NCBI RefSeq assembly: GCF_002198665.1
Contig: NZ_MWLM01000045.1
Location: 1 to 57,815 of the forward strand
Direction of reading: 5' to 3'
Length of the DNA stretch: 57,815 bases
Source of the DNA: Novosphingobium sp. B 225
Lineage (GTDB): Bacteria; Pseudomonadota; Alphaproteobacteria; Sphingomonadales; Sphingomonadaceae
In this document: one piece after another, positions 8,236 through 15,645 of the stretch
Layout: every line of letters begins with the position of its first letter
How positions within the stretch are numbered: the stretch's first letter is position 1
Program-made: the position numbers and the translations under genes
Notes under the pieces: model-generated
Seen by the model: only the letters and a program-made list of their open reading frames with translations
What the model was told of the DNA's origin: nothing
Databases searched by the model: none

Positions 8236-8475
8236 TCAGCCCTGCAGCTTTACCACGGCGTCAACCAGCTGGCCGTAATTCTCGATTTCGGCCTGCTGGT
8301 TCATGGTGATGATGATGTCGAAATCGTCCTCGATCGCGGCGACGAAATCCATCACGGTCAGGCTGTCAAATTCAAGATCCCCGGCAAAAGTCGTGGCATC
8401 GCTGATCGCCACGCCCTTCTTGTTGAACGGTTCGATCAGGGCGGCGATTTTCTCGGCGGTAGCGGCGCGATCCAT
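8236..8475 (-). CDS. Acyl carrier protein, sphingolipid-associated
   Basis: The 79-residue protein has the four-helix ACP pattern and the phosphopantetheine site in DLEFDSLTVMDF, Ser38. The acidic helix II (VAAIEDDFDIII) that docks partner enzymes follows. The start is ATG 8475, preceded by CCGGAG; an in-frame extension upstream has no ACP character. It is not the housekeeping AcpP (different flanks; AcpP usually sits with fabG/fabF). It lies 16 nt before serine palmitoyltransferase on the same strand, so it probably carries the fatty acyl chain for sphinganine or ceramide synthesis, as the comparable ACP does in Caulobacter. Confidence 0.9.
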   Translation of the reverse strand: MDRAATAEKIAALIEPFNKKGVAISDATTFAGDLEFDSLTVMDFVAAIEDDFDIIITMNQQAEIENYGQLVDAVVKLQG

Positions 8476-8796
8476 TGTTGTCTTAGCTCCGGAATTGACG
8501 TGACGGCGCTCTGGCCGATGAATGGGGCGGAAAAGCGGCGTGGGGCCGAATTTGTCAAGCATTGGTGCGCCTGCCGCCAGCCGTGAAGTAGCAAGACCGG
8601 CGGACAAGGGTGACACCAAGGTGACACTCTGTCCGGCCAACTTCTTATTTCAGATCAATACATTATTCCAAACAAGGTGACACATGTGCGGTTTCTGGGT
8701 CATTTCCCCGCAGCTTTCGGTCCGGGGAACGGACTGATCGCACAATATGACAGGTCTCACCAATGTAGGAAAGCGCCGCGCTGACCGCCGCTTTGG
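8476..8796 (-). promoter_or_regulatory. acp-spt upstream region with three CAAGGTGACAC direct repeats
   Basis: This 321 bp gap between acp and divK holds no convincing gene. It contains three same-direction copies of CAAG(G)GTGACAC at 8605-8616, 8617-8627 and 8673-8683, the first two back to back. Between copies two and three the sequence turns AT-rich (TTCTTATTTCAGATCAATAC), unusual for this genome and promoter-like. The repeats could bind a regulator of the acp-spt-SGNH operon. No match to a known consensus is claimed. Confidence 0.4.
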
Positions 8797-9165
8797 CTAG
8801 CGGTCCACCAGCGCTTTCACCGCCGCCATGAACGGCCCGATCGAGACGGGCTTGGCCAAGTACCCTTCCGCGCCCGCATCGCGGATGCGTTCTTCGTCAC
8901 CTTTGCCGGCATAGGCGGTTACCGCCAGCACCGGGATCGAGCGCAGTGTTGCGTCGGCTTTGGCTGCTTCGATCAGATCAAGGCCAGAGACATTGGGCAG
9001 CTGGATGTCCATGATGATCAGGTTGGGGACAAACTGCCGTGCCTTGTCCAGCGCTTCCAGTCCGTCGGCGCAGGGTTCCACGCCGTAGCCCTGGCTGCGC
9101 AATACGTCGCAGAACAGCTTGCGGTTGAGGTCGTTGTCCTCGACAACAAGGATACGCTTTGCCAT
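8797..9165 (-). CDS. divK: Single-domain response regulator DivK
   Basis: A 122-residue stand-alone receiver domain with no output domain. Acidic pocket VVEDND, phospho-acceptor Asp53 in IIMDIQLPNVSG, signalling Thr in AVTAYAGKGDEERI, and the conserved Lys in AKPVS. Length, the Asp53 position and the KGDEERIRDAG block match Caulobacter DivK, which links the DivJ/PleC kinases to CckA/ChpT control of CtrA. ATG 9165 is chosen because the receiver strand begins immediately (MAKRILVVED). The divergent neighbour encodes a DUF3572 protein, a pairing often seen in Alphaproteobacteria. CtrA itself is encoded 7 kb away. Confidence 0.9.
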   Translation of the reverse strand: MAKRILVVEDNDLNRKLFCDVLRSQGYGVEPCADGLEALDKARQFVPNLIIMDIQLPNVSGLDLIEAAKADATLRSIPVLAVTAYAGKGDEERIRDAGAEGYLAKPVSIGPFMAAVKALVDR

Positions 9166-9200
9166 GGCATGCGCCCTACGCCCGATCACGGAGAGAGACA

Positions 9201-9470
9201 ATTATCCGCGAGCCGCAATCCCCGGCGCACGATGCCACCGTTCTGGCGCTGGGTGCGCTCGGCTGGGTGCTGGGCGACAGCGCGCGGGCGGATCGGCTGC
9301 TGGCCTTGACCGGGCTGACCCCCGATGCCTTGCGCGGGGGGCTGGACAATCCGGCCATGCTGGCGGCGGTGCTGGATTTTCTGGCCAGCTACGAACCCGA
9401 TCTGGTCGCGGCGGCCGATGCGCTGGGAATTGAACCGGCAGAGCTGATCTCTGCCCGAAAGAGGTTGTGA
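9201..9470 (+). CDS. DUF3572 protein, divergent from divK; start uncertain (ATT 9201 or TTG 9159)
   Basis: A helical protein of about 89 residues (103 if the TTG at 9159 is used): LALGALGWVLGDSARADRLLALTGLTPDALRGGLDNP then DFLASYEPDLVAAADALGI, the DUF3572 pattern. Function is unknown. The conserved part begins near residue 20 of the longer frame. The frame has no ATG, GTG or CTG; TTG 9159 lies inside the divK start region. A strong GGAGAG at 9190-9195 precedes an ATT at 9201 with normal spacing, so a rare ATT start is plausible. The gene ends 5 nt before the HAD gene. Confidence 0.72.
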   Translation: MIREPQSPAHDATVLALGALGWVLGDSARADRLLALTGLTPDALRGGLDNPAMLAAVLDFLASYEPDLVAAADALGIEPAELISARKRL

Positions 9471-9474
9471 CACC

Positions 9475-10089
9475 ATGGGAAAACCGCTGATCATCAGCGA
9501 TTGCGATGAAGTGCTGCTGCACATGATCGTGCCGTTCGGCGAATGGCTGGAAGAAAGCCAGCCGGTTTCGTTCAAGCTGATCGGCAACGATTTCGGCAAT
9601 GCGATCCGCCACAAGGATAGCGGCGAGCCGATCGATCCGGCGGAAATCTGGAAGCTGCTGAACCTGTTCTTCGACAATGAAATGCACCGGCAAAGCCCGA
9701 TTGCCGGAGCGGTCGGTTCGATCAATACCCTGGCCGAGCATGCCGACGTGGTGATCCTGACCAACCTGCATGACAAGCACAACGCCGCGCGGCAGCGGCA
9801 ACTGGCGGATCACGGGATGCCGTACCGGGTATTCACCAACCAGGGGCCCAAGGGCCCGGCGCTGCAGGCGATCCTGGATGAATACCAGCCGTCAAAGGCG
9901 GTGTTTATCGACGATCTGGCCCAGCATCATGGCTCTGCGGCTGAATTGGTTCCTCATATCGATCGACTTCACCTATGTGGTGAACCGACTCTGGCCCCGC
10001 ATATCAAATGCGGGTTCGAAGCGGGGCATGCCCATGCCCGGATTGATACGTGGGAACATGCCTTGCCGTGGCTGCTCTCGCGATTGTAA
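9475..10089 (+). CDS. HAD-superfamily hydrolase
   Basis: The 204-residue protein carries the HAD motifs: motif I ISDCDEV (nucleophile Asp9 and Asp11), motif II VILTNLHD (Thr/Asn), a Lys in KGPALQ, and motif IV VFIDDLAQHH (paired Asp). A helical cap insert lies between motifs I and II. It is probably a cytosolic phosphatase acting on a small molecule; substrate not identifiable. It follows the DUF3572 gene by 4 nt and precedes a RidA gene by 9 nt, suggesting one transcript. RidA and small HAD enzymes both often handle metabolite damage, but that link is only positional. Confidence 0.83.
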   Translation: MGKPLIISDCDEVLLHMIVPFGEWLEESQPVSFKLIGNDFGNAIRHKDSGEPIDPAEIWKLLNLFFDNEMHRQSPIAGAVGSINTLAEHADVVILTNLHDKHNAARQRQLADHGMPYRVFTNQGPKGPALQAILDEYQPSKAVFIDDLAQHHGSAAELVPHIDRLHLCGEPTLAPHIKCGFEAGHAHARIDTWEHALPWLLSRL

Positions 10090-10098
10090 GGTGGCACC

Positions 10099-10560
10099 AT
10101 GAACATTGACGCACGACTGGCCGAACTCGGCATCACCCTTCCCGAACCCGCCGCGCCGGTTGCGGCCTATGTCCCGGTCGTGATCGCGGGCGGGCTGGCC
10201 TATGTTTCGGGTCAGGTCTCGATCATCGATGGCCAGCGCCTCAACGGGCGGCTGGGCGAAGACCTCAGCCTGGAACAGGGCGTGCTGGGCGCGCAGGCCT
10301 GCGGACTGATGATCCTGGCGCAGCTGAAAGCTGCACTCGGCTCGCTTGACCGGGTGGAACGGGTGGTCAAGCTGGGGGCCTTCGTCAATTCGACCCCCGA
10401 TTTCACCGACCAGCCCAAGGTTGCCAATGGTGCTTCCGAACTGATGGTCGCGGTGTTTGGTGAGGCCGGCAAGCATGCCCGCAGCGCGGTTGGCGTGCCC
10501 AGCCTGCCGCTGGGCGTTGCCGTGGAAGTGGACGCAATCGTTGCTGTTCGGCCTGCTTGA
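10099..10560 (+). CDS. RidA family (YjgF/YER057c/UK114) protein
   Basis: A 153-residue protein of the longer RidA subgroup: LAELGITLP, PVVIAGGLAYVSGQVSI, GEDLSLEQGVLGAQACGL, LKLGAFVNSTPDF and a C-terminal GVPSLPLGVAVEVDAIVAV containing the trimer-cleft region. RidA proteins hydrolyse reactive 2-aminoacrylate and related enamine/imine intermediates from PLP enzymes. The canonical imine-binding Arg of the archetype (R near position 105) is replaced in this subgroup, so deaminase activity is not assured. The downstream GDPD gene starts inside its 3' end. Confidence 0.88.
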   Translation: MNIDARLAELGITLPEPAAPVAAYVPVVIAGGLAYVSGQVSIIDGQRLNGRLGEDLSLEQGVLGAQACGLMILAQLKAALGSLDRVERVVKLGAFVNSTPDFTDQPKVANGASELMVAVFGEAGKHARSAVGVPSLPLGVAVEVDAIVAVRPA

Positions 10561-11305
10561 CGGCTGGCTCGCACCGCCGCCAAACCCGGAACGGGTGCGG
10601 TGGCTGGGTGAGTGGCGCTATGCCCATCGCGGGCTACACGGCCCCGGCGTGCCGGAAAACTCGCCTGCCTCCTTCACTGCGGCGATGGCCCGGGGGATGG
10701 GGATCGAATGCGATGTCCTGCGCAGCCAGGATGACGTCGCCATGGTGTTTCACGACGACACGCTGGAACGGCTGACGGCCGAAAGCGGGCCGGTTCACCG
10801 CCGCTCTGCCGCGGATCTGGGCCGGATCACCCTGACCGGCGGGGAAGATGGCATCCCCACGCTGCGCCAGGTGCTGGATCAGGTGCGCGGGCAGGTGCCG
10901 ATCCTGATCGAAATCAAGAGCAACCCCGATACCCGCACCAGCGCGCTGTGCACCACGGTGCGGCGCGCGCTGGAAGGCTATCTGGGGCCGCATGCCGTGA
11001 TGAGCTTTGACCCGCGCGTGGTGCGCTGGTTCTCCGAATTCTCGCCGTTGACCATTCGCGGTCTGGTGGTGACCGAGGAGGGGGCCAAGGCGTTCATCGG
11101 GCGGCTCAAGCGCCGGATCGCTTTCTGGCATGCCCGGCCGCAGTTCCTCGCCTATGACGTGCGCGATCTGCGCAGCTGGTTCCCCGCCAAACAGCGCAAG
11201 CGCGGCTTTCCCGTGCTGACCTGGACCGTGCGCGATGCGGATCATGTTGAACGGGCCGCGAAATATGCCGATGCGCCGATCGCGGAGGGTACCGGAATCG
11301 CGTGA
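10541..11305 (+). CDS. Glycerophosphodiester phosphodiesterase (GDPD) family protein
   Basis: About 254 residues. The GDPD core is visible: YAHRGLHGPGVPENS (catalytic His-Arg and metal Glu), IECDVLRSQDDVAMVFHDDTLERLT (E-x-D and the second catalytic HD), VPILIEIKS (metal Glu, Lys) and PVLTWTVRD near the end. It hydrolyses glycerophosphodiesters to glycerol-3-phosphate and an alcohol. No signal peptide is evident. The start is best placed at TTG 10541, overlapping the ridA end by 20 nt, because there is no ATG or GTG in frame between the ridA frame overlap and the HRG motif. Its TGA overlaps the next GTG start (GTGA). Confidence 0.85.
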   Translation: MLFGLLDGWLAPPPNPERVRWLGEWRYAHRGLHGPGVPENSPASFTAAMARGMGIECDVLRSQDDVAMVFHDDTLERLTAESGPVHRRSAADLGRITLTGGEDGIPTLRQVLDQVRGQVPILIEIKSNPDTRTSALCTTVRRALEGYLGPHAVMSFDPRVVRWFSEFSPLTIRGLVVTEEGAKAFIGRLKRRIAFWHARPQFLAYDVRDLRSWFPAKQRKRGFPVLTWTVRDADHVERAAKYADAPIAEGTGIA

Positions 11306-12435
11306 GCGCGCCTGCGGCCAGCGTGCGGATCGCGCGTGCAGTGGGGGAACTGCCCGCTGCCGAATGGGATGCGCTGGGCGCTGACAACCCGTTCCTGAGC
11401 CATGCTTTCCTGTCTGCGTTGGAAGACTCAGGCTCGGTTGGTCCCGGCACCGGCTGGAGCCCCGCGCCCTTGGTGATCGAGGGACCGGATGGCGCACTTG
11501 AAGCCGCGCTCCCGGCCTATCTCAAGGATCACAGCCAGGGCGAATATGTGTTCGACCATGCCTGGGCCGATGCCTGGCACCGCGCGGGCGGAAACTATTA
11601 CCCCAAACTGCAGATCGCCGTGCCGTTCACCCCGGCCACCGGGCCGCGCGTGCTGACGGACGATCCGATCAAGGCGGCGCTGCTGCTGCGCGCGGCGGAA
11701 CAGGTCTGCGCCGACAACGGCCTGTCATCGGCCCACGCGACATTCATCGAACCGGCGCAGCTGCCGTGGTTCGAAGCGGCGGGCTGGCTGCCGCGCAGCG
11801 ATATCCAGTTCCACTGGACCAATCGCGGCTATGCCTGTTTCGACGATTTTCTGGCCCAGCTGTCATCCCGCAAGCGCAAGGACTTGCGCAAGGAGCGCGC
11901 GGCGGCGCAGGCAGGGGTGGAGATCCGGGCCTTGCGCGGGGCGGAAATCCGGCCCGAACACTGGCAGGCGTTCTGGCATTTCTATCAGGATACCGGATCG
12001 CGCAAATGGGGCCGGCCCTATCTGACCCGTGCCGCGTTTGACCTGCTGGGGCAGCGGATGGGGGAGCAGATCCTGCTGGTTCTTGCTTTTGCAGGCGGCG
12101 AGCCGGTGGCAGGGGCCCTGAATTTTATCGGGCCGAACGCGCTCTATGGCCGCTACTGGGGCGCCGTGGTCGACAAGCCGTTCCTGCACTTTGAGCTGTG
12201 CTATTACCAGGCAATCGACGCGGCGATCGCCTTGGGGCTGTCACGGGTTGAGGCGGGCGCCCAGGGCGGGCACAAGCTGGCCCGCGGTTATGAACCCGTT
12301 GAGACCTGGTCCGCGCATTACATCGCCCACCCGGGCTTCCGCAGCGCGGTTGCGGACTTTCTGGCGCGCGAGCGGGCGGGAACTGCCGCTGACCGCAACT
12401 ACCTGAGCGAGCGGACGCCCTTCAGGAAGACTTAG
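11302..12435 (+). CDS. FemAB-like GNAT acyltransferase (DUF482 / PF04339 type)
   Basis: The 377-residue protein follows the DUF482 pattern: WDALGADNPFLSHAFLSALEDSG at the N-terminus, LPAYLKDHSQGEYVFDHAWADA, YYPKLQIAVPFTPATGPR and, in the second half, YQDTGSRKWGRPYLTRAFF-like and LGLSRVEAGAQGGHKLARGYEP. These are two GNAT folds as in FemX-like peptidyl or acyl transferases. Substrate is unknown; peptidoglycan or aminoacyl transfer is often suggested. Start GTG 11302 is coupled to the GDPD stop by GTGA. The stop interlocks with the convergent Sel1 gene (TTAG, 12432-12435). Confidence 0.8.
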   Translation: MSAPAASVRIARAVGELPAAEWDALGADNPFLSHAFLSALEDSGSVGPGTGWSPAPLVIEGPDGALEAALPAYLKDHSQGEYVFDHAWADAWHRAGGNYYPKLQIAVPFTPATGPRVLTDDPIKAALLLRAAEQVCADNGLSSAHATFIEPAQLPWFEAAGWLPRSDIQFHWTNRGYACFDDFLAQLSSRKRKDLRKERAAAQAGVEIRALRGAEIRPEHWQAFWHFYQDTGSRKWGRPYLTRAAFDLLGQRMGEQILLVLAFAGGEPVAGALNFIGPNALYGRYWGAVVDKPFLHFELCYYQAIDAAIALGLSRVEAGAQGGHKLARGYEPVETWSAHYIAHPGFRSAVADFLARERAGTAADRNYLSERTPFRKT

Positions 12436-12785
12436 GCCGCGCGGCGGGCGCTGGCGGCGAGCCATTCGCGGGCGCGGCGCTGGGCTTCGGCGATTTCGCG
12501 GGCGGTCATTTCGTCCGAGATGTCGGCGCGGCACAGCTGGGCTTCGGCATGGCCCGAAACGGCGGCCAGGTTGAACCACTTGTGCGCTTCGATCAGATCG
12601 CAATCGACCCCGTGGCTGCCAGTGGAATAGGCAACACCCAGATCATAGTAGGCGCTGATGTCCCCTTGGGCGGCGGCGGCAAGGCAGCTCGCGACCAGCA
12701 GGTCTTCACTGGTGTCGTCCGCAATCGAAACCGGCCCGGCAAAATGGCCGGCGAAATTTCCGTTCTGGATCCAGGCAGTGCTCAT
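12432..12785 (-). CDS. Sel1-like repeat protein
   Basis: A 117-residue protein with one clear Sel1/TPR-like unit: AAQGDISAYYDLGVAYSTGS followed by DLIEAHKWFNLAAVSGHAEAQ and a charged helix EIAEAQRRAREWLAA. Sel1 repeats mediate protein-protein contacts. No signal peptide or membrane segment is present, so it is cytosolic. An AGGGGG ribosome site precedes ATG 12785. The upstream gap contains TTAA sequences with a CtrA-like but off-spacing arrangement (12861-12876). Specific role unknown. Confidence 0.78.
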   Translation of the reverse strand: MSTAWIQNGNFAGHFAGPVSIADDTSEDLLVASCLAAAAQGDISAYYDLGVAYSTGSHGVDCDLIEAHKWFNLAAVSGHAEAQLCRADISDEMTAREIAEAQRRAREWLAASARRAA

Positions 12786-13112
12786 TTCGAAACCCCCTAA
12801 TTGCGATCCCGATCAGGACCGCCGATGGGTTCAAACTTCCCGAACATGGTCAACAAAAGGTTAACGCCGACGTTAATTTGTCCCGTGATGCGACATCGCC
12901 GTGTCACATGCCTGTGTGACAGGGCCGTGAAACGGGCTCCCTGGCCTGTTCGGCTTTGCTTAATGTTGATGAATCCAGTTTCGGTCCGCATTGCCGCTTG
13001 TGCGGGATTCTGCGGAGTTCTATAGGCCCGCTCGATCCGGCGCGGGTGGCTGACGGGAAAAACCCGGGGCCGCAGGAACCCTCGGTTCCGGCTGGTCTGG
13101 TGTGGAGAGTAT
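12786..13112. promoter_or_regulatory. Divergent promoter region between Sel1 gene and dksA
   Basis: This 327 bp stretch has no convincing gene. It holds TTAACGCCGACGTTAA at 12861-12876 (inverted TTAA pairs, spacer 8) and a perfect inverted repeat TGTCACA-TGCCTG-TGTGACA at 12902-12921. Both lie in the part shared by the two divergent promoters. The second palindrome has the half-sites of a CRP/FNR-type site in reversed order, so it is not called as CRP; it could be an operator or a small hairpin. Confidence 0.4.
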
Positions 13113-13571
13113 ATGGCAACCGTTCTGGGCGATGAGATTGACGTCCTTGCCAAGGCGAAACGTGCGATCGCGGGCGAATATGTCCCGGGCGATAACGAAC
13201 CCTACATGGCAGAAGCGCAGCTCGATTATTATCGGCGGCTGCTGCAGGAATGGAAAAAGCTGATCCTTTCAGCCGCGCAGGATACCCTGCAGCAGCTGCA
13301 GGACGGCCCGATCCGCGAGCCTGATCTTAACGATCGGGCCAGCAGCGAAACCGACTGGGGGATCGAACTGCGCACGCGTGACCGGCAGCGCAAGCTGATC
13401 GCCAAGATCGATTCGGCCCTGCGCCGGATCGAAGAAGGCGAATACGGCTATTGCGAGGTTACCGGCGAACCGATCGGTCTGGGCCGCCTTTCGGCCCGCC
13501 CGATCGCCACCATGACGGTCGAAGCGCAGGAAGCGCACGAGCGTCGGGAGAAAATTTCTCGCGACGATTGA
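13113..13571 (+). CDS. dksA: RNA polymerase-binding transcription factor DksA
   Basis: A 152-residue protein: N-terminal helix, a long coiled coil (about residues 35-110) carrying DRASSETDWGIELRTRDRQRKL with the DxxD/A-type tip, then the globular C-terminal domain CEVTGEPIGLGRLSARPIATMTVEAQEAHE. DksA enters the RNA polymerase secondary channel and works with ppGpp on stable-RNA and amino-acid promoters. The classical Cys4 zinc site is reduced to one Cys (C-x-x-T ... T-x-x-A), a pattern known from alphaproteobacterial DksA. A GTGGAGAG ribosome site precedes ATG 13113. Confidence 0.93.
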   Translation: MATVLGDEIDVLAKAKRAIAGEYVPGDNEPYMAEAQLDYYRRLLQEWKKLILSAAQDTLQQLQDGPIREPDLNDRASSETDWGIELRTRDRQRKLIAKIDSALRRIEEGEYGYCEVTGEPIGLGRLSARPIATMTVEAQEAHERREKISRDD

Positions 13572-13696
13572 ACCCTATAAGGGCGTTAACCGCATTTTTG
13601 CTAGTTCGCTTTAGCATTCAGCCACGGTGAATCTCTTAGTGAGAAGCCAGGCACGGGCCGCGATGGCCCCAGAACGTTGGAGCGACGGTGACGGCA

Positions 13697-14056
13697 ATGA
13701 GCGATAGCGAGCATCGGCAGATCGCGCGCGACAGCCTGTTCGTCATGGCTGAGCTGCGCCTTGACGGAGTTGGCGGAGAGCACCGCGTGCGGGTCCGCAA
13801 CCTGTCTTCGGGCGGGCTGATGGCCGAAGGCAACCTTGGCGTGCAGCGCGGCCAGCTGTGCTGGGTCCAGATCCGTAACATCGGCTGGGTCGAAGGATCG
13901 GTCGCCTGGGTGCAGGACACTCGCTTTGGCGTGGCCTTCCGCGAGGAAATCGATCCGATGGTGGCGCGCGCACCGATCGCCAGCGGGGAAGGAACCCCGC
14001 GCTATGTCCGCCCGCCGCTCGCCCAGTTTGAACCGGGCGCCTTGCGCAAGATCTGA
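13697..14056 (+). CDS. PilZ domain protein
   Basis: About 119 residues. The c-di-GMP-binding pattern is present in outline: an Arg-containing start (EHRQIARDSLF), then VRVRNLSSGGLMAEG, the (D/N)-x-S-x-x-G motif, and a barrel ending RFGVAFREEIDP. The first motif is R-x-x-A-R rather than the full R-x-x-x-R, so c-di-GMP affinity is uncertain. ATG 13697 is preferred over GTG 13688. A TTAACC half-site of CtrA type lies upstream at 13586-13591. Possible role: coupling c-di-GMP to motility or surface polysaccharide; not established. Confidence 0.8.
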   Translation: MSDSEHRQIARDSLFVMAELRLDGVGGEHRVRVRNLSSGGLMAEGNLGVQRGQLCWVQIRNIGWVEGSVAWVQDTRFGVAFREEIDPMVARAPIASGEGTPRYVRPPLAQFEPGALRKI

Positions 14057-14121
14057 CTTTCGCGGCCAGAGCGCGGTCAGCGGTTGTCACTGCCCCTGCA
14101 AATCCCCTAAGACGAGGCGGC

Positions 14122-15603
14122 GTGTCGATCCACCCGCCTTTCCGAGCCCCCCTGGCGCTGCTGGCCGGCCTGGCCCTGGCCACGCTTGCGGCCTGCAGCA
14201 GCGATGACGACAAGGCGGTCGACGTTGCGGTGATCGGCGATCCCGGCGCACCCTTTGTCACCGCCGGGCGGCTGCCGTTTGCCGCCGAACTGGTCCGTGC
14301 GGCAACGGTCGAAGGGCTGGTTGCGCTGGATGAGGAAGGCCGCGTGGTGCCTGCCGTGGCGGACCGGTGGATCGTTACCGATGATGGCATGTCCTATATC
14401 TTCCGTTTGCGCGACGGAACCTGGCCCGATGGCTCGCCAATCACCGGCGAAACCGCGCGCGCGGCGCTGGTGCAGGCCATCGGAGCCTTGCGCGGCCGCG
14501 CGTTTGGCGATGACCTGGCGGCAATCGAAGAAGTGCGCGCCATGGCGGGCCGCGTGGTCGAAATCCGGCTGAGCCAGCAATCACCTGATCTGCTGCAATT
14601 GCTGGCCCAGCCCGAACTCGGCCTGGCCTGGCGCGGGCGCGGGGCCGGACCAATGCAGCTGGCCCGCAAAAAGGGCGTGGCCACACTATCTCCGATCCCG
14701 CCCGAGGATCGCGGCTTGCCCCAGCAGGCCGATTGGCAGGAACGCCGCCGCAAGCTGCGCCTGGTTGCCCTGCCGGCCCAGCAGGCGATTGACCGGTTCA
14801 ACACCGGCGAGGTTGATTTCGTGCTCGGCGGCCAGTTTCAGGACTTTCCCCGGCTCGATGCCAGCGGGGTAGCGCGCGGTGCGCTGCGGTTCGATCCGGT
14901 GTCCGGCCTGTTCGGGCTGGCGATTGAGCATCGCGACGGATTCTTTGATCTGCCCGAAAATCGTGAGGCACTGGCCATGGCGATTGACCGGGATGGCATC
15001 GCCACGGCGCTGGGCGTGGGCGGTTGGCTGCAGACCACCCGGATCGTCAATCCGGGCAGCGGGGATGACAATGGCAGCGTGGGCGAACGCTGGCAGGGCC
15101 GCTCGCAGGCCGATCGCCGCGCCGAAGCAGCCGCCCGGGTTGCGCGCTGGAAAGCCGCGCACAAGCTGACGCCGCTGCGCATCGCGCTGCCAGCCGGGCC
15201 GGGGGCTGATGCTCTGTTCCGCCGCCTGTCGGCCGATTACACCGCAATCGGGTTGGAAGTGCAGCGCGTCCGGCTTGCGGCCGAAGCCGATCTGCGGCTG
15301 GTTGACAGCGTGGCGCGCTATGCCCGGATTGGCTGGTATCTGAACCAGCTGAGCTGCCAGGTCGCCCCGGCGGCCTGCAACCCGGCTGCCGATCGGCTGG
15401 CAATCCAGGCCCGCAGCGAACCTGATCCGGCCAAGCGCAATGATCTTTACGCCCAGGCCGAAGCGCAATTGACCATGGCCAACGGCTATATTCCCTTTGG
15501 CGCGCCGATCCGTTGGTCGGTCGTATCGGGCAATGCCACCGGCTTCATGGTCAACCGCCGCGCCTTGCACCCCTTGATGCCGATGGCCATGCGCCCCAAA
15601 TAG
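14122..15603 (+). CDS. Solute-binding lipoprotein, ABC transporter family 5 (SBP_bac_5)
   Basis: The 493-residue protein has a signal peptide and lipobox LATLAAC (Cys25 or nearby), so it is probably a lipoprotein. The family-5 oligopeptide/nickel-binding architecture follows: EGLVALDEEGRVVPAVADRWIVTDDG, YIFRLRDGTWPDGSPITGE, EALAMAIDRDGIA and, near the end, YAQAEAQLTMANGYIPFGAP. Start GTG 14122 follows a GAGG. No permease or ATPase genes lie nearby, so it is an orphan binding protein. The ligand-binding segment KGVATLSPIPPEDRG lies near residue 185. Sphingomonads often carry such single copies. Confidence 0.85.
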   Translation: MSIHPPFRAPLALLAGLALATLAACSSDDDKAVDVAVIGDPGAPFVTAGRLPFAAELVRAATVEGLVALDEEGRVVPAVADRWIVTDDGMSYIFRLRDGTWPDGSPITGETARAALVQAIGALRGRAFGDDLAAIEEVRAMAGRVVEIRLSQQSPDLLQLLAQPELGLAWRGRGAGPMQLARKKGVATLSPIPPEDRGLPQQADWQERRRKLRLVALPAQQAIDRFNTGEVDFVLGGQFQDFPRLDASGVARGALRFDPVSGLFGLAIEHRDGFFDLPENREALAMAIDRDGIATALGVGGWLQTTRIVNPGSGDDNGSVGERWQGRSQADRRAEAAARVARWKAAHKLTPLRIALPAGPGADALFRRLSADYTAIGLEVQRVRLAAEADLRLVDSVARYARIGWYLNQLSCQVAPAACNPAADRLAIQARSEPDPAKRNDLYAQAEAQLTMANGYIPFGAPIRWSVVSGNATGFMVNRRALHPLMPMAMRPK

Positions 15604-15645
15604 GCACTGCGGCCTGACTTGGGCTGCGTTACGTGAAAGACCCTA

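Noticed and set aside
12861..12876. CtrA box TTAA-N8-TTAA upstream of the Sel1 gene
   Set aside because: Spacer is 8, not 7 nt as in the CtrA consensus; not called as a CtrA site.
12902..12921. CRP/FNR-like site TGTCACA-N6-TGTGACA
   Set aside because: The order of half-sites is reversed compared with TGTGA-N6-TCACA; kept only as an unspecified palindrome.
12797..13153. 118-codon minus-strand frame between the Sel1 gene and dksA
   Set aside because: It overlaps the dksA start and the shared promoter region, and shows no domain.
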